Assembly (NCBI RefSeq): GCF_005222915.1
Contig: NZ_STFX01000005.1
Coordinates: 1-64,000, forward strand
Direction of reading: 5' to 3'
DNA from: Rhizobium sp. FKL33
Lineage (GTDB): Bacteria > Pseudomonadota > Alphaproteobacteria > Rhizobiales > Rhizobiaceae
DNA length: 64,000 nt
The notes under the pieces are model-generated. The model searched no databases, had not been told where the DNA came from, and was given only the letters and a program-made list of their open reading frames with translations. The stretch's first letter is position 1. Each line of letters begins with the position of its first letter. This document shows, piece by piece, positions 26,226 through 34,649 of this stretch. The translations under genes were made by a program, and so were the position numbers.

Positions 26226-26813
26226 ATGGCAAAGCGCGCATACAATATACCGAATATGTTGACCTATGCACGGATCGTGGCGGTGCCGCTGATCGTCGTG
26301 TGTTTTTTCGTGAACGGCGAATTGCAGAGTTCCGATTTTGCGCGCTGGACCGCCTTCTGGCTGTTCGCCGTCGCCTCGATCACGGATTTCCTCGACGGTT
26401 ATCTCGCGCGCATCTGGAAACAGACGTCCAATATCGGCCGCATGCTCGATCCCATCGCCGACAAGCTGCTGGTGTCTTCGGTGCTGCTGCTGCTCGCCGC
26501 CGACCAGACCATCGCCGGCTGGACGCTGTGGGCGGCGATCATAATTCTCTGCCGCGAAATTCTCGTCTCCGGCCTGCGCGAATATCTCGCGGCGTTGAAA
26601 GTGTCGGTGCCGGTGACCCGCATCGCCAAATGGAAGACCACCGCGCAGATGGTGGCGCTCGGCTTCCTGCTGGTGGGTCACGCCGGCGACAACATCTTCA
26701 TCTACACCACGGAGACCGGCATCGGGCTGCTCTGGGTGTCGGCTCTTCTGACCATCTATACCGGCTATGACTATTTCCGCGCCGGCCTCAAGCATGTGGT
26801 GGACGAGGAATGA
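26226..26813 (+). CDS. pgsA: CDP-diacylglycerol-glycerol-3-phosphate 3-phosphatidyltransferase
   Basis: A 195-residue integral membrane enzyme that makes phosphatidylglycerol phosphate, the first committed step to PG and cardiolipin. The CDP-alcohol phosphotransferase signature is complete: D57-G58-x2-A61-R62-x8-G71-x3-D75-x3-D79 (DGYLAR to LDPIADK). About five to six membrane helices are visible, and the N-terminal NIPNMLTYARIVAVP is typical. The stop overlaps the moaD start (ATGA), so pgsA-moaD-moaE are one operon. I recall the same trio following uvrC in rhizobia; here uvrC is 13.5 kb away. Confidence 0.95.
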   Translation: MAKRAYNIPNMLTYARIVAVPLIVVCFFVNGELQSSDFARWTAFWLFAVASITDFLDGYLARIWKQTSNIGRMLDPIADKLLVSSVLLLLAADQTIAGWTLWAAIIILCREILVSGLREYLAALKVSVPVTRIAKWKTTAQMVALGFLLVGHAGDNIFIYTTETGIGLLWVSALLTIYTGYDYFRAGLKHVVDEE

Positions 26814-27067
26814 AAGTCGATCTCGTCTACTTCGCCTGGGTCAGGGAACGGATCGGCAAACCAGGCGAGACGCTCGATCTGCCCGAGGGTGTGACGACCG
26901 TCGGAGAATTGCTGATTCATCTCAAGGGCCTCGGCGAAGAGTATGAAACGGCGCTCGAACATGACCGCGTGATCCGCGTCGCCGTCGATCAGGAGCATGC
27001 CGAGCATGGCGAAAGCATTCTCGGGGCGCGCGAGATCGGCATTTTTCCGCCGATGACGGGCGGCTGA
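26810..27067 (+). CDS. moaD: Molybdopterin synthase sulfur carrier subunit MoaD
   Basis: An 85-residue ubiquitin-like protein that carries the thiocarboxylate sulfur for molybdopterin synthesis. The C-terminus ends in the required Gly-Gly (FPPMTGG), preceded by VDQEHAEHGESILGAREIGIFPP. It is at the usual length for MoaD. It overlaps pgsA by four bases and is followed one base later by moaE, its enzyme partner. The MoeB-type activator is not in this window. Confidence 0.95.
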   Translation: MKVDLVYFAWVRERIGKPGETLDLPEGVTTVGELLIHLKGLGEEYETALEHDRVIRVAVDQEHAEHGESILGAREIGIFPPMTGG

Positions 27068-27068
27068 C

Positions 27069-27536
27069 ATGGCGTCCTGCCCCATCCATATCAGGGTGCA
27101 GGCCGAGGATTTCGATATCGCGGCCGAGATGGCGCGCCTGACCGAAGGCCGCGCCGATATCGGGGCCGTGGTGAGCTTTACCGGTCTCTGCCGCGACGAA
27201 GGTGGCCGGCTCGAGGCGCTGGAGCTCGAACATTATCCCGGCATGGCCGAAGCCCAGATTGCCAAAGCCTGCCAGGAGGCCGCAGACCGCTGGCCGCTGC
27301 AGGGCCTTTCCGCCATTCACCGTTTCGGCAAGATCGCCCCGGGCGAGCAAATCGTGCTCGTGATCGCCGCCTCGCCGCATCGGCAGGCGGCCTTCGACGG
27401 CGCCAATTTCGTGATGGATTTCCTCAAGACGGCCGCCCCTTTCTGGAAGAAGGAACATGGCCGCGACGGCCGGACCGGCGACTGGGTGAGCGCCAAAGAC
27501 GCCGACGACGCGGCCTTCGCCCGCTGGCGTCGCTGA
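27069..27536 (+). CDS. moaE: Molybdopterin synthase catalytic subunit MoaE
   Basis: A 155-residue enzyme that inserts two sulfurs from MoaD into cyclic pyranopterin monophosphate to give molybdopterin. Family signatures are GAVVSFTGLCRD, LELEHYPGMAE, HRFGKIAPGEQIVLV and the active-site Lys region DFLKTAAPFWKKE. The start is one base after the moaD stop, so they are made together. The product cofactor would serve the molybdopterin oxidoreductase at 1756-3867, among others. Confidence 0.95.
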   Translation: MASCPIHIRVQAEDFDIAAEMARLTEGRADIGAVVSFTGLCRDEGGRLEALELEHYPGMAEAQIAKACQEAADRWPLQGLSAIHRFGKIAPGEQIVLVIAASPHRQAAFDGANFVMDFLKTAAPFWKKEHGRDGRTGDWVSAKDADDAAFARWRR

Positions 27537-27595
27537 TCTCTCGGGAACAAATCTACGGCGATCTCGATTTTCCGGGGAGGACGAGGAGAGAGATC

Positions 27596-27973
27596 ATGAC
27601 CAAGAGACAGGGTGGATGCCTGTGCGGCGAAGCGCGTTATGAAGTGACAGGCGACCCCTTGCGGGTGGGCATCTGCCATTGCCTGGATTGCCGCAAGGAG
27701 AGCGGCTCGGCCTTCGCCTGTTACGCAATCTATCCGGCCAAGGCTCTGACATATCAGGGCGAGATCAGAACCTATCAGGGTCGCAGCTTCTGCCCGCTTT
27801 GCGGCGGACGTCTGTTCACGGTGACGACGGAAGAGGCGGAAATCCGCTTCGGCAGCCTGGACGAGGCGCCGACCGATCTCGCGCCGAGCTACGAATTATG
27901 GATCAAGCGCCGGGAACACTGGCTGGATCCCCTGCCCGGCGCAGAACAATTCGATGGCGACCGTCCATCATAA
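27596..27973 (+). CDS. GFA-family (glutathione-dependent formaldehyde-activating-like) protein
   Basis: A 125-residue zinc protein. Cysteines at 8, 10, 27, 29, 32, 66 and 69 (GGCLCGEARY, ICHCLDC, FCPLCGG) are the GFA/CENP-V set that binds two zinc ions. Catalytic activity with S-hydroxymethylglutathione is uncertain for most family members, so I call it GFA-like only. The ATG at 27596 follows GGAGAG. The last six bases overlap the 3' end of the oppositely directed permease gene. Confidence 0.88.
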   Translation: MTKRQGGCLCGEARYEVTGDPLRVGICHCLDCRKESGSAFACYAIYPAKALTYQGEIRTYQGRSFCPLCGGRLFTVTTEEAEIRFGSLDEAPTDLAPSYELWIKRREHWLDPLPGAEQFDGDRPS

Positions 27974-28879
27974 CCGGCTTTCCCGACGTAGCGTCACGGC
28001 CAGCGCCACCAGCATGCCCATCATGGCGAGATCGCGCCATTCGAAGCTGACATAGGCGCCGAAGAAAGTCTCGGCCAGGCCGAACACGACCGCGCCGAGC
28101 GCGCAGCGGCCCGGTGAGGTCTGTTCGCCGATCGCGGCGATCATCACCACTTTCAAGCCGAACATCAGCCCGGAGCCGAAATCCATCGAGCCGTAATAGG
28201 CAGTCGCCAAGAGGCCGGCGAGCCCTGCTGCAACCGCTGTCGCCAGACCGGCGAGGACGACGACGTTTCGCGCGTTCACGCCCATGAGTTCGGCCGCGAG
28301 CGGGTCGTCGGCGACGGCGCGCCAGGCGCGGCCGGCCGCGCTTCTGGAGAGATAGGCCGCCGATCCAACGAGAAGGATTGCGACCAGAGCAGGCTCGAGG
28401 CTCTGGATCAGCGTGATCGACACCGGAAAACCGCCGCCCTGCCAGAGAATGAAACGCTGATTGAGAAAAGGCGACAGCCAGAGGTCGCGGCTGTCGGCGG
28501 CGATACGGACCAGCTCCATCAGCACGATCATCAGCGCGAGCGAGGCCGGTATCACCGAGGTCGGCGCGCGCGCCTGCAGCGGCCCCGTGATCTTCCAGCC
28601 GATCAGACCTCCCGTCGTCACGCCATAAATAAGCGCGACCACCGCGCCGAAGCCGAGGGCGGCCGGATAGGTCAGCCACAGCGCCGTCCAGCCGAAGCCG
28701 GTGAAGAAGATGAAGATCTGACCCGTAAAGGCGAAAAGCGCCCCCATGGTGAAATCCGGCCGCCGCGTCAACGCGAAGCTGATCGAATAGCCGAAGGCCA
28801 GCAGCGCGTAGAGCGCCGCTATTGGGGCGGCGTTGATGAACTGTTGCAGAAAGAAGGCGAGGTCCGAGGCGGTGAGCAT
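27968..28879 (-). CDS. Lone branched-chain amino acid-type ABC permease (LivH-like)
   Basis: A 303-residue inner-membrane permease of the LivH/LivM family, with about eight hydrophobic segments (QQFINAAPIAALYALLAFGYSISFAL at the N-terminus). The coupling region near residues 190-220 (GRAWRAVADDPLAAELMGVNARNVV) meets the ATPase. The GDFNFTMG-like segment reads RRPDFTMGALFAF. None of the partner genes (LivM, LivG, LivF, binding protein) is in the window, so substrate and partner are unknown. It is divergent from a CGNR regulator with a 47-base gap that contains a palindrome. Confidence 0.88.
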   Translation of the reverse strand: MLTASDLAFFLQQFINAAPIAALYALLAFGYSISFALTRRPDFTMGALFAFTGQIFIFFTGFGWTALWLTYPAALGFGAVVALIYGVTTGGLIGWKITGPLQARAPTSVIPASLALMIVLMELVRIAADSRDLWLSPFLNQRFILWQGGGFPVSITLIQSLEPALVAILLVGSAAYLSRSAAGRAWRAVADDPLAAELMGVNARNVVVLAGLATAVAAGLAGLLATAYYGSMDFGSGLMFGLKVVMIAAIGEQTSPGRCALGAVVFGLAETFFGAYVSFEWRDLAMMGMLVALAVTLRRESRL

Positions 28880-28888
28880 GGCGAAATA

Positions 28889-28916
28889 TAACTTGTAAAA
28901 GCGATTTTACCAGTTA
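28889..28916. promoter_or_regulatory. Operator-like palindrome between the permease and CGNR genes
   Basis: TAACTTGTAAAA (28889-28900) and TTTTACCAGTTA (28905-28916) are inverted copies with 11 of 12 matches, separated by GCGA. It fills most of the 47-base divergent gap, so any protein bound here would control both genes. The encoded CGNR protein is the natural candidate. Confidence 0.7.
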
Positions 28917-28926
28917 TTATTTCGTC

Positions 28927-29487
28927 ATGAGCTTTGAATGGACCCCTCACCGTTTTTCCGGCGGCGCGCTGGCGCTTGATGTCGCCAACAGCGTCATCCT
29001 GCGCGCCGATCCCGACGAGCGGGTCGATCGCTTCGCCGCGCCGGAACACCTCGCCGCCTTTCCAGTCGCGGCGGAAATCCTGTGCGCAGAGCGCGACGAC
29101 TTCGCGCCACTTGCCCCGGTGAGCATGGAAAACCAGAGTCTTTTCCTGGAGTTGCGGGAGAAGGTGGATGCGTTTTATCGGCTCAAGGCGGACGAGCGCC
29201 GCGACGACCCCGTGCTGCTCGCCGACCTTCTCGACGCCATCGCCCGCATCCTCCGCACCCATCCAGACGCAACCTCGCCCGAACCGGTCGATCTCGCCAC
29301 GGCGCGCTCGGCGCTGCGGCTCGTCGCCATGCCGGAGCCAGAGCGGCTGAAGATCTGCCCGAATTGCGGCTGGCTGTTTATCGACCGCAGCAAGAACAAG
29401 AGTCGCGCCTGGTGCGACATGGCCGTCTGCGGCAACCGCGCCAAGGCGCGGCTGCACTATCGGCGAAAAAAGGGGAAAGACGGATGA
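28927..29487 (+). CDS. CGNR zinc-finger/ABATE-domain transcription regulator
   Basis: A 186-residue protein with an N-terminal ABATE domain (about 1-130, including FSGGALALDVANSVI) and a C-terminal CGNR zinc finger. The finger cysteines are at 144, 147, 163 and 168 (CPNC and CDMAVCGNR), followed by a basic tail. CGNR proteins are proposed stress-linked DNA-binding regulators whose ABATE part senses a ligand. The stop overlaps the lipoprotein start (ATGA). Divergent placement from the permease gene across a palindrome suggests autoregulation and control of that permease. Confidence 0.88.
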   Translation: MSFEWTPHRFSGGALALDVANSVILRADPDERVDRFAAPEHLAAFPVAAEILCAERDDFAPLAPVSMENQSLFLELREKVDAFYRLKADERRDDPVLLADLLDAIARILRTHPDATSPEPVDLATARSALRLVAMPEPERLKICPNCGWLFIDRSKNKSRAWCDMAVCGNRAKARLHYRRKKGKDG

Positions 29488-29981
29488 AACGCAGGCTGCT
29501 CACAGCGCTTGCCGTACTGATGCTCGCCGGCTGCCAGCGCGAGGCCAACGACTATCTGAGCATCAACGGCAAGATCTTCATCTTCAACGTGCGGCTCTCC
29601 AAGGCCTATTACACGCTCAACCTCAACCGGCTCGCCGATGTGCCGGATGGTTCGCTGGTGACGGCAGACTTCGAAAATCCCGCCGGCGGGCCGCCGCTCT
29701 CGGTCACCAGGAAGGTGTTCCCCACCATGACCCGCATCGATTTCCAGAGCCCGGATCTCGACTGCATCGTCGCCGACAAGCCCTATGCGATCACCGTCAC
29801 CCTGCGCGATCCCCAGGGCAAGGAGATGCAGGTCATCAAGACCACGCTCGCCTCGACGCTCGACCAGACCGTGATGCCGGAACAGGCGCTGGTGCGCGGC
29901 AACGCCTATGACAAGAACCCATCAGCCTATGACGCCGAGGGCCATGTGAAATTCAGGAAAGCGTGCGGGCTTCAAGGGTAG
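29484..29981 (+). CDS. Lipoprotein of unknown function
   Basis: A 165-residue protein with a type II signal peptide (MKRRLLTALAVLMLAGC), lipobox LAGC with lipidated Cys17. The mature part is polar, with beta-like stretches (NGKIFIFNVRLSKAYYTLNLNR) and no recognised domain. The ATG at 29484 overlaps the CGNR stop, so it is in the regulator's transcript. The 3' end overlaps the opposite isochorismatase gene by 29 bases. Cell location: periplasmic face of a membrane; the residue after Cys is Gln, which does not suggest inner-membrane retention. Confidence 0.8.
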   Translation: MKRRLLTALAVLMLAGCQREANDYLSINGKIFIFNVRLSKAYYTLNLNRLADVPDGSLVTADFENPAGGPPLSVTRKVFPTMTRIDFQSPDLDCIVADKPYAITVTLRDPQGKEMQVIKTTLASTLDQTVMPEQALVRGNAYDKNPSAYDAEGHVKFRKACGLQG

Positions 29982-30660
29982 CTGCGTTGAGAACATCCAA
30001 AACGTCCCTGCTCCTCGCCGTCGCGCCGAAAATCCCGCCTTCGGAGCGGATCGTCTCCAGCGCCGCCTCATGGTTGGACGCCACGGTCGCCGCGCAACAA
30101 TCCTCCAGCAGCAGGCATTCATAGCCGCGTTCGGTGGCGTCGCGGATGGTCGAGTGAACGCAGATGTCGGTGGTGACGCCTGCGACGATCAGACGGCGGA
30201 CGCCGCGAGCGATGAGAATTCGGTCGAGATCGGTGGCGTAGAAGGCGGAAAAGCCGGGCTTGTCGATGATGGGTTCGCCGGGCGCGGGCGCGAGTTCGGA
30301 AACGATGTCCCACCCCGCTTCGCCGCGCACCAGAAGGCGTCCGAGCGGGCCCTGGCTGCCGATTTCCGCGCCGCCATTGGCCGAGCGGAAGCGCTTCTGC
30401 GACGGTAGATCGGAAAGATCCGGCCGGTGGCCCTCGCGGGTGTGCACCACCAGCCCGCCCCAGGCCCGCACCGCCGCCAATACGGCTTGGATGTGCGGGA
30501 TCAACGCGCGAGCCGGCGCGACGTCATAGCCCATGGAACTGACATAACCGCCGACCTCGCAGAAATCCCGCTGCATGTCGATGACGACGAGCGCCGTCGT
30601 CTCGGGCGCGATCACGCGGTCATGCGGCCAGGGATAGGGATTGGCTGATATGGTCCGCAT
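29953..30660 (-). CDS. Isochorismatase-family cysteine hydrolase
   Basis: A 235-residue cysteine hydrolase. The triad is Asp28 (VVIDMQRDF), Lys134 (IIDKPGFSAF) and Cys167 (TTDICVHST), with a cis-peptide valine next to the nucleophile region (AGVTTD). The family includes nicotinamidases, isochorismatases, and ureidoacrylate and biuret hydrolases, and the substrate cannot be chosen from the sequence. The ATG at 30660 gives MRTISANPYPWPHD; the open frame extends 41 codons upstream without family support. It overlaps the lipoprotein 3' end. Confidence 0.88.
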   Translation of the reverse strand: MRTISANPYPWPHDRVIAPETTALVVIDMQRDFCEVGGYVSSMGYDVAPARALIPHIQAVLAAVRAWGGLVVHTREGHRPDLSDLPSQKRFRSANGGAEIGSQGPLGRLLVRGEAGWDIVSELAPAPGEPIIDKPGFSAFYATDLDRILIARGVRRLIVAGVTTDICVHSTIRDATERGYECLLLEDCCAATVASNHEAALETIRSEGGIFGATARSRDVLDVLNAATLEARTLS

Positions 30661-30735
30661 GAAGGCACCTCGGCGATGGCGGCGATTTGTTGCGCCGCAC
30701 AGTTCCACAGCGGGCAACGCCAGACAATCGGGCGC

Positions 30736-30772
30736 AAAGAAAAACCGCCCGCGAATTGCCTCGCGAGCGGTT
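30736..30772 (-). terminator. Rho-independent terminator of ndk
   Basis: On the minus strand AACCGC-TCGCGA pairs with TCGCG-GCGGTT over a six-base loop, followed by TTTTTCTTTG. It lies about 38 bases after the ndk stop at 30810. Confidence 0.85.
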
Positions 30773-30809
30773 CGAAAATTCACATCGGAGAGAGCTCCGC
30801 GTGCAGACT

Positions 30810-31232
30810 TCAGCCGACGATTTCGGTGTCGGAGAACCAGTACTTGATTTCCTGGGCAGCGGTTTCCGGAGCGTCGGAGCCGTGCACCGAATTTTCGCCG
30901 ATCGACAAAGCGTGGGTCTTGCGGATCGTGCCTTCATCGGCGTTTGCCGGGTTGGTGGCGCCCATGATTTCGCGGTTCTTGAGGATGGCGTTTTCGCCTT
31001 CCAGCACCTGCACCACGGTCGGACCAGAGGTCATGCCTTCGACGAGTTCGCCGAAAAAGGGACGCTCCTTGTGCACGGCGTAGAAGCCTTCGGCTTCGCG
31101 GCGGCTCATCCAGACGCGCTTGGAGGCGACGACGCGCAGGCCGGCGTCTTCGAGCATCTTGGTGATGGCGCCCGTCAGGTTGCGCTTGGTGGCGTCCGGC
31201 TTGATCATCGAGAAGGTGCGTTCAATCGCCAT
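30810..31232 (-). CDS. ndk: Nucleoside diphosphate kinase
   Basis: A 140-residue enzyme that transfers the terminal phosphate from ATP to nucleoside diphosphates through a phospho-histidine. The nucleophile His117 is in NSVHGSD; Lys11 (MIKPDA) and [13 protein letters not shown] complete the active site. The ATG at 31232 begins [18 protein letters not shown], as in rhizobial Ndk; the frame opens 32 codons upstream. It is transcribed alone, with a terminator after it. Confidence 0.97.
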   Translation of the reverse strand: MAIERTFSMIKPDATKRNLTGAITKMLEDAGLRVVASKRVWMSRREAEGFYAVHKERPFFGELVEGMTSGPTVVQVLEGENAILKNREIMGATNPANADEGTIRKTHALSIGENSVHGSDAPETAAQEIKYWFSDTEIVG

Positions 31233-31369
31233 GTCTTGATCCTCTATCGGTTGATTTCCTTGGGTGGGCGGCTCAATAGCCGCCTTCTCCCGCGAAAACA
31301 AGGGGTAGAGGCCGAGACAGACCCTCAAAGAGGGAATATCATGGCTTTGTCACATGTTTCAGGAAGCAC

Positions 31370-32056
31370 TTACGCCGCCGCGGCGACCGCCCGTCCGGCT
31401 CCATCATGGAGATCGAGGCAGCGCTGGAACCAGTCCGCCACCGGATCGTCGTTTTGCAACAGGCTGACGGGGGAGACGACGCGGGCCCATTGCAGCGCGC
31501 CGAAGACGATATAGTCGGCGAACAAGGGTGTTTCCCCGCCGAGCCACGCCTGATGCTTGAGCGCGTGCCGCATGGGGTCGAGCTTGGCGGGAAAGGCTGC
31601 GATCTCCCGCTCGCGCTCGGCGACCACGGCTTCGAGCGATTTGCCGAGCCGGCTCTCGCGGCTGGCGCGGAAATAGGCCTGATCCTCAGGAGCCAGGCAA
31701 TCGTGGATCTCGGTCAGCATGATCCGCGTCAGCGCCGGATGGATCACGAACTGGCTGTAGCCTTCGATCGTCCGGCTGAGCGCCCTGCCCGCCGCGCCGC
31801 CGAACAGCGAGGGCCGATCCGGATAGGCTTCGTCGAGATAGACGGCGATGTCGAAACTGTCGCGCACCAGCCTTTCGCCATCCTTCAGCAGCGGCACGGT
31901 CGGCGAGAAGCCATTTTCCAGCTTTGGAATGGCTGTGAACGGCGTCGGCGCCTCTTCAAAGGCCAAGCCCTTGTGATGCAAGGCCATCACCGCTTTCCAG
32001 GCGTGAGGGGAAAATCTGATGTCGCGGCTTTCGCCGCAGAGCGTGTAGAGCTTCAT
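31370..32056 (-). CDS. Glutathione S-transferase family protein
   Basis: A 228-residue GST-like protein. The N-terminal domain has MKLYTLCGESRDIRFSPHAWKAVMAL, where the cysteine/serine region binds glutathione, then FSPTVPLLKDGERLVRDSFDIAVYLDE with the cis-Pro and the Asp-Ser glutathione contact. The C-terminal helical domain ends with a poly-alanine tail. The RFSPHAWKA stretch recalls the beta-etherase (LigE-like) and related GSTs, but the substrate is unknown. It is unlinked to the neighbours in sequence; the downstream flank holds no clear terminator. Confidence 0.85.
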   Translation of the reverse strand: MKLYTLCGESRDIRFSPHAWKAVMALHHKGLAFEEAPTPFTAIPKLENGFSPTVPLLKDGERLVRDSFDIAVYLDEAYPDRPSLFGGAAGRALSRTIEGYSQFVIHPALTRIMLTEIHDCLAPEDQAYFRASRESRLGKSLEAVVAEREREIAAFPAKLDPMRHALKHQAWLGGETPLFADYIVFGALQWARVVSPVSLLQNDDPVADWFQRCLDLHDGAGRAVAAAA

Positions 32057-32200
32057 TCTAATCCTCGCTAAATCCTCGCGGTTCTTTCACGGCAGCATGA
32101 AACAGGATCTGCGCATCCGTCCAATTCAAACATTTCATATCAGAGGCTGCTGGAGACTGATCAATCGTCGGGTTAGCGTTTGGCGCAAAGGAGAGACGCG

Positions 32201-32710
32201 ATGATAGAAACATTCCGCATGTTCGCAGCCTATAACCGCTGGGCCAACACTTTGCTTTACGACACCGCCGCCACGTTGAGCGAAGAGGAGCGCCGCGCCG
32301 CGACGGGCGCCTTTTTCGGCTCGCTGCACGCGACGCTTAATCACATTCTCGCCGCCGACCGCATCTGGCAGAACCGCTTCACCGGCAAAGGCGAGGCGCC
32401 GTCCCGCCTCGACGCCATCCTGTACGATGATTTCGCAGCACTGCGGCAGGCGCGCAGCGCGGAGGACGAGCGCATCATCAGCTTGATAGACAGCCTATCC
32501 GAGACCGATATCGCGGGACGGTTCACCTATACGCCGGTGAGTTCGACGGAAACGGTGACGCAGAGATTGAGCGGCGCCCTGTCCCACATGTTCAACCACC
32601 AGACCCATCATCGCGGTCAATGCCATATGATGTTGACCAGCATGGGCAAACCGAGTCTGGCGCTCGATCTGGTCTATTTCATTCGCAGCGACGGCAAAGA
32701 GTGGATGTGA
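32201..32710 (+). CDS. DinB-like (YfiT-fold) family protein
   Basis: A 169-residue four-helix protein of the DinB/YfiT metal-binding superfamily, which is unrelated to the DNA polymerase DinB. Likely metal ligands are the histidine in LNHILAADRIW and the pair in HQTHHRGQC. Members include thiol transferases and mycothiol-type enzymes. Here the exact role is not known. The ATG at 32201 follows AAGGAGAG at ideal spacing; an upstream in-frame start at 32180 is unlikely. It appears to be a single gene. Confidence 0.85.
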   Translation: MIETFRMFAAYNRWANTLLYDTAATLSEEERRAATGAFFGSLHATLNHILAADRIWQNRFTGKGEAPSRLDAILYDDFAALRQARSAEDERIISLIDSLSETDIAGRFTYTPVSSTETVTQRLSGALSHMFNHQTHHRGQCHMMLTSMGKPSLALDLVYFIRSDGKEWM

Positions 32711-32765
32711 CGGAGAGCGCGAAGGCCATATTCCCCTCACCGGTTTTTTCCGCTAAAGCGCGGGC

Positions 32766-34634
32766 ATGATCGCGATTTCAGGACTGACGGCCCGCATTGC
32801 CGGGCGACTTCTTCTCGACGACGCCAGCGTCACCCTGCCCGCCGGCGTCAAAGCCGGTCTGGTGGGGCGCAACGGCGCGGGCAAATCCACGCTGTTCAAG
32901 ATCATCACCGGTGAGATGGCGCCAGAATCAGGCGACGTCTCGATTCCCCGGGGCGCGCGCATCGGCCAAGTGGCGCAGGAAGCGCCGGGCACCGACGATC
33001 CGCTGATCGACATCGTGCTCGCCGCCGACAAGGAGCGCGCCAGCCTGCTCGCGGAGGCCGAGACCGCCACCGATCCGCATCGCATCGCCGAGATCCAGGT
33101 GAGGCTCGCCGATATCGACGCCTATTCGGCCGAAGCCCGCGCCGCCTCCATCCTCGCCGGCCTCGGCTTCGACGAAGAGGCGCAGCACCGGCCGGCCAAG
33201 AGTTTTTCGGGCGGCTGGCGGATGCGCGTCGCGCTCGCGGCCGTGCTGTTCTCCGAGCCTGACCTGCTGCTGCTCGACGAGCCGACCAACTATCTCGATC
33301 TCGAAGGCGCGCTGTGGCTGGAGGATTATATCCGCCGCTATCCGCACACCGTCATCATCATCAGCCACGACCGCGATCTCCTGAATTCGGCCGTCAATTC
33401 CATCGTCCATCTCGACAAGCAGAAGCTGACTTTCTATCGCGGCCCCTACGACCAGTTCGAGCGGCAGAAGGCGGAAGCCGAGGAGCTTCAGACCAAGGCC
33501 AAGGCCAAGAACGAGGCGCAGCGCAAGCATCTGCAGAGCTTCATCGATCGCTTCAAGGCCAAGGCCACCAAGGCCAAGCAGGCGCAGAGCCGCATCAAGG
33601 CGCTGGAGCGGCTGGGAACGGTGGCGGCGGTCACGCATGAGCATGTGCAGGGCTTCTCCTTCCCCGACCCCAAGCGCGAGGCGGCCTCGCCGATTATCGC
33701 GGTGGAAGGCGGGCTGGCGGGATATACGCCGGGCAACGCCATTCTCAGGAATATCAACGTCCGGATCGACACGGATGACCGCATCGCGCTGCTCGGCTCG
33801 AACGGCAACGGCAAATCGACCTTCGCCAAGTTCATCTCCGGACGGCTCGCCCCGCTGGGCGGCAGGGTGACCTCGGCGCCCAATCTCAAGGTCGGCTTCT
33901 TCGCCCAGCATCAGTTGGACGACCTGATCCCGGACCAGAGCGCCGTCGATCACATTCGCCGGCTGATGCCGACGGAGCCGGAAGCCAGGGTGCGCTCCCG
34001 CGTGGCGCAGATGGGGCTCGCCACCGCCAAGATGGATACGGCGGCGAAAGATCTTTCGGGCGGCGAAAAGGCGCGTCTTCTGATGGGGATCGCCGCCTTC
34101 GAGGCGCCAAACCTGCTCATTCTCGACGAGCCGACCAACCATCTGGATATCGACAGCCGCCGCGCGCTGATCGAGGCGTTGAACGATTATTCGGGCGCCG
34201 TCATCCTGATCTCGCATGACCGATATCTCATCGAGGCCACCGTCGACCGTCTCTGGATCGTGCGCGACGGCACGGTGAAGCCGTTCGAAGGCGACATGGA
34301 CGAGTATCGCGACATCGTCGTCGGCTCGAACAAAAAGCCGCGCAAGGAGAAGGAAGAAGCGCCGGCGCCGCAGGTCGCCGTCTCCGTCCAGCCCAAACGC
34401 GGCAATCCGGCGGTGTTGCGCAAGAAGGTCGATGAATTGCAGGCGATGATCGGCAAGATCGAACGGCTGATCCAAGGCATCGACACCGAACTCGCCGATC
34501 CCCAGCTTTACGCCAAGAACCCGACGCGGGCCGGCGAACTCACCAAGGCGCGCGCAAACGCCGCCAAGAAGCTCGCCGACACCGAGGAGGAATGGCTGCT
34601 CGTCTCGACCGAACTGGAAGAGCTCGGCGCCTAA
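32766..34634 (+). CDS. ABC-F family ATPase (Uup/EttA-like)
   Basis: A 622-residue soluble protein with two ATP-binding cassettes and no membrane domain. Walker A motifs lie at about 34-42 (GRNGAGKST) and 344-352 (GSNGNGKST). Signatures are FSGGW and LSGGEKARL, with Walker B LLLLDEPTNYLD and LLILDEPTNHLD, and an ABC-F linker rich in Lys/Ala (KAKAKNEAQRKHLQSF) at about 235-285. A C-terminal coiled-coil (about 540-622) indicates the Uup/YheS-like group. It acts on the ribosome or DNA by family knowledge. It appears to be a single gene with no clear operon. Confidence 0.92.
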   Translation: MIAISGLTARIAGRLLLDDASVTLPAGVKAGLVGRNGAGKSTLFKIITGEMAPESGDVSIPRGARIGQVAQEAPGTDDPLIDIVLAADKERASLLAEAETATDPHRIAEIQVRLADIDAYSAEARAASILAGLGFDEEAQHRPAKSFSGGWRMRVALAAVLFSEPDLLLLDEPTNYLDLEGALWLEDYIRRYPHTVIIISHDRDLLNSAVNSIVHLDKQKLTFYRGPYDQFERQKAEAEELQTKAKAKNEAQRKHLQSFIDRFKAKATKAKQAQSRIKALERLGTVAAVTHEHVQGFSFPDPKREAASPIIAVEGGLAGYTPGNAILRNINVRIDTDDRIALLGSNGNGKSTFAKFISGRLAPLGGRVTSAPNLKVGFFAQHQLDDLIPDQSAVDHIRRLMPTEPEARVRSRVAQMGLATAKMDTAAKDLSGGEKARLLMGIAAFEAPNLLILDEPTNHLDIDSRRALIEALNDYSGAVILISHDRYLIEATVDRLWIVRDGTVKPFEGDMDEYRDIVVGSNKKPRKEKEEAPAPQVAVSVQPKRGNPAVLRKKVDELQAMIGKIERLIQGIDTELADPQLYAKNPTRAGELTKARANAAKKLADTEEEWLLVSTELEELGA

Positions 34635-34649
34635 GGGCGCCGTTTCTCG

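Noticed and set aside
32928-34475. 515-codon minus-strand frame opposite the ABC-F gene
   Set aside because: Antisense shadow; composition rich in Arg/Asp/Gly/His as expected of GC-rich antisense frames.
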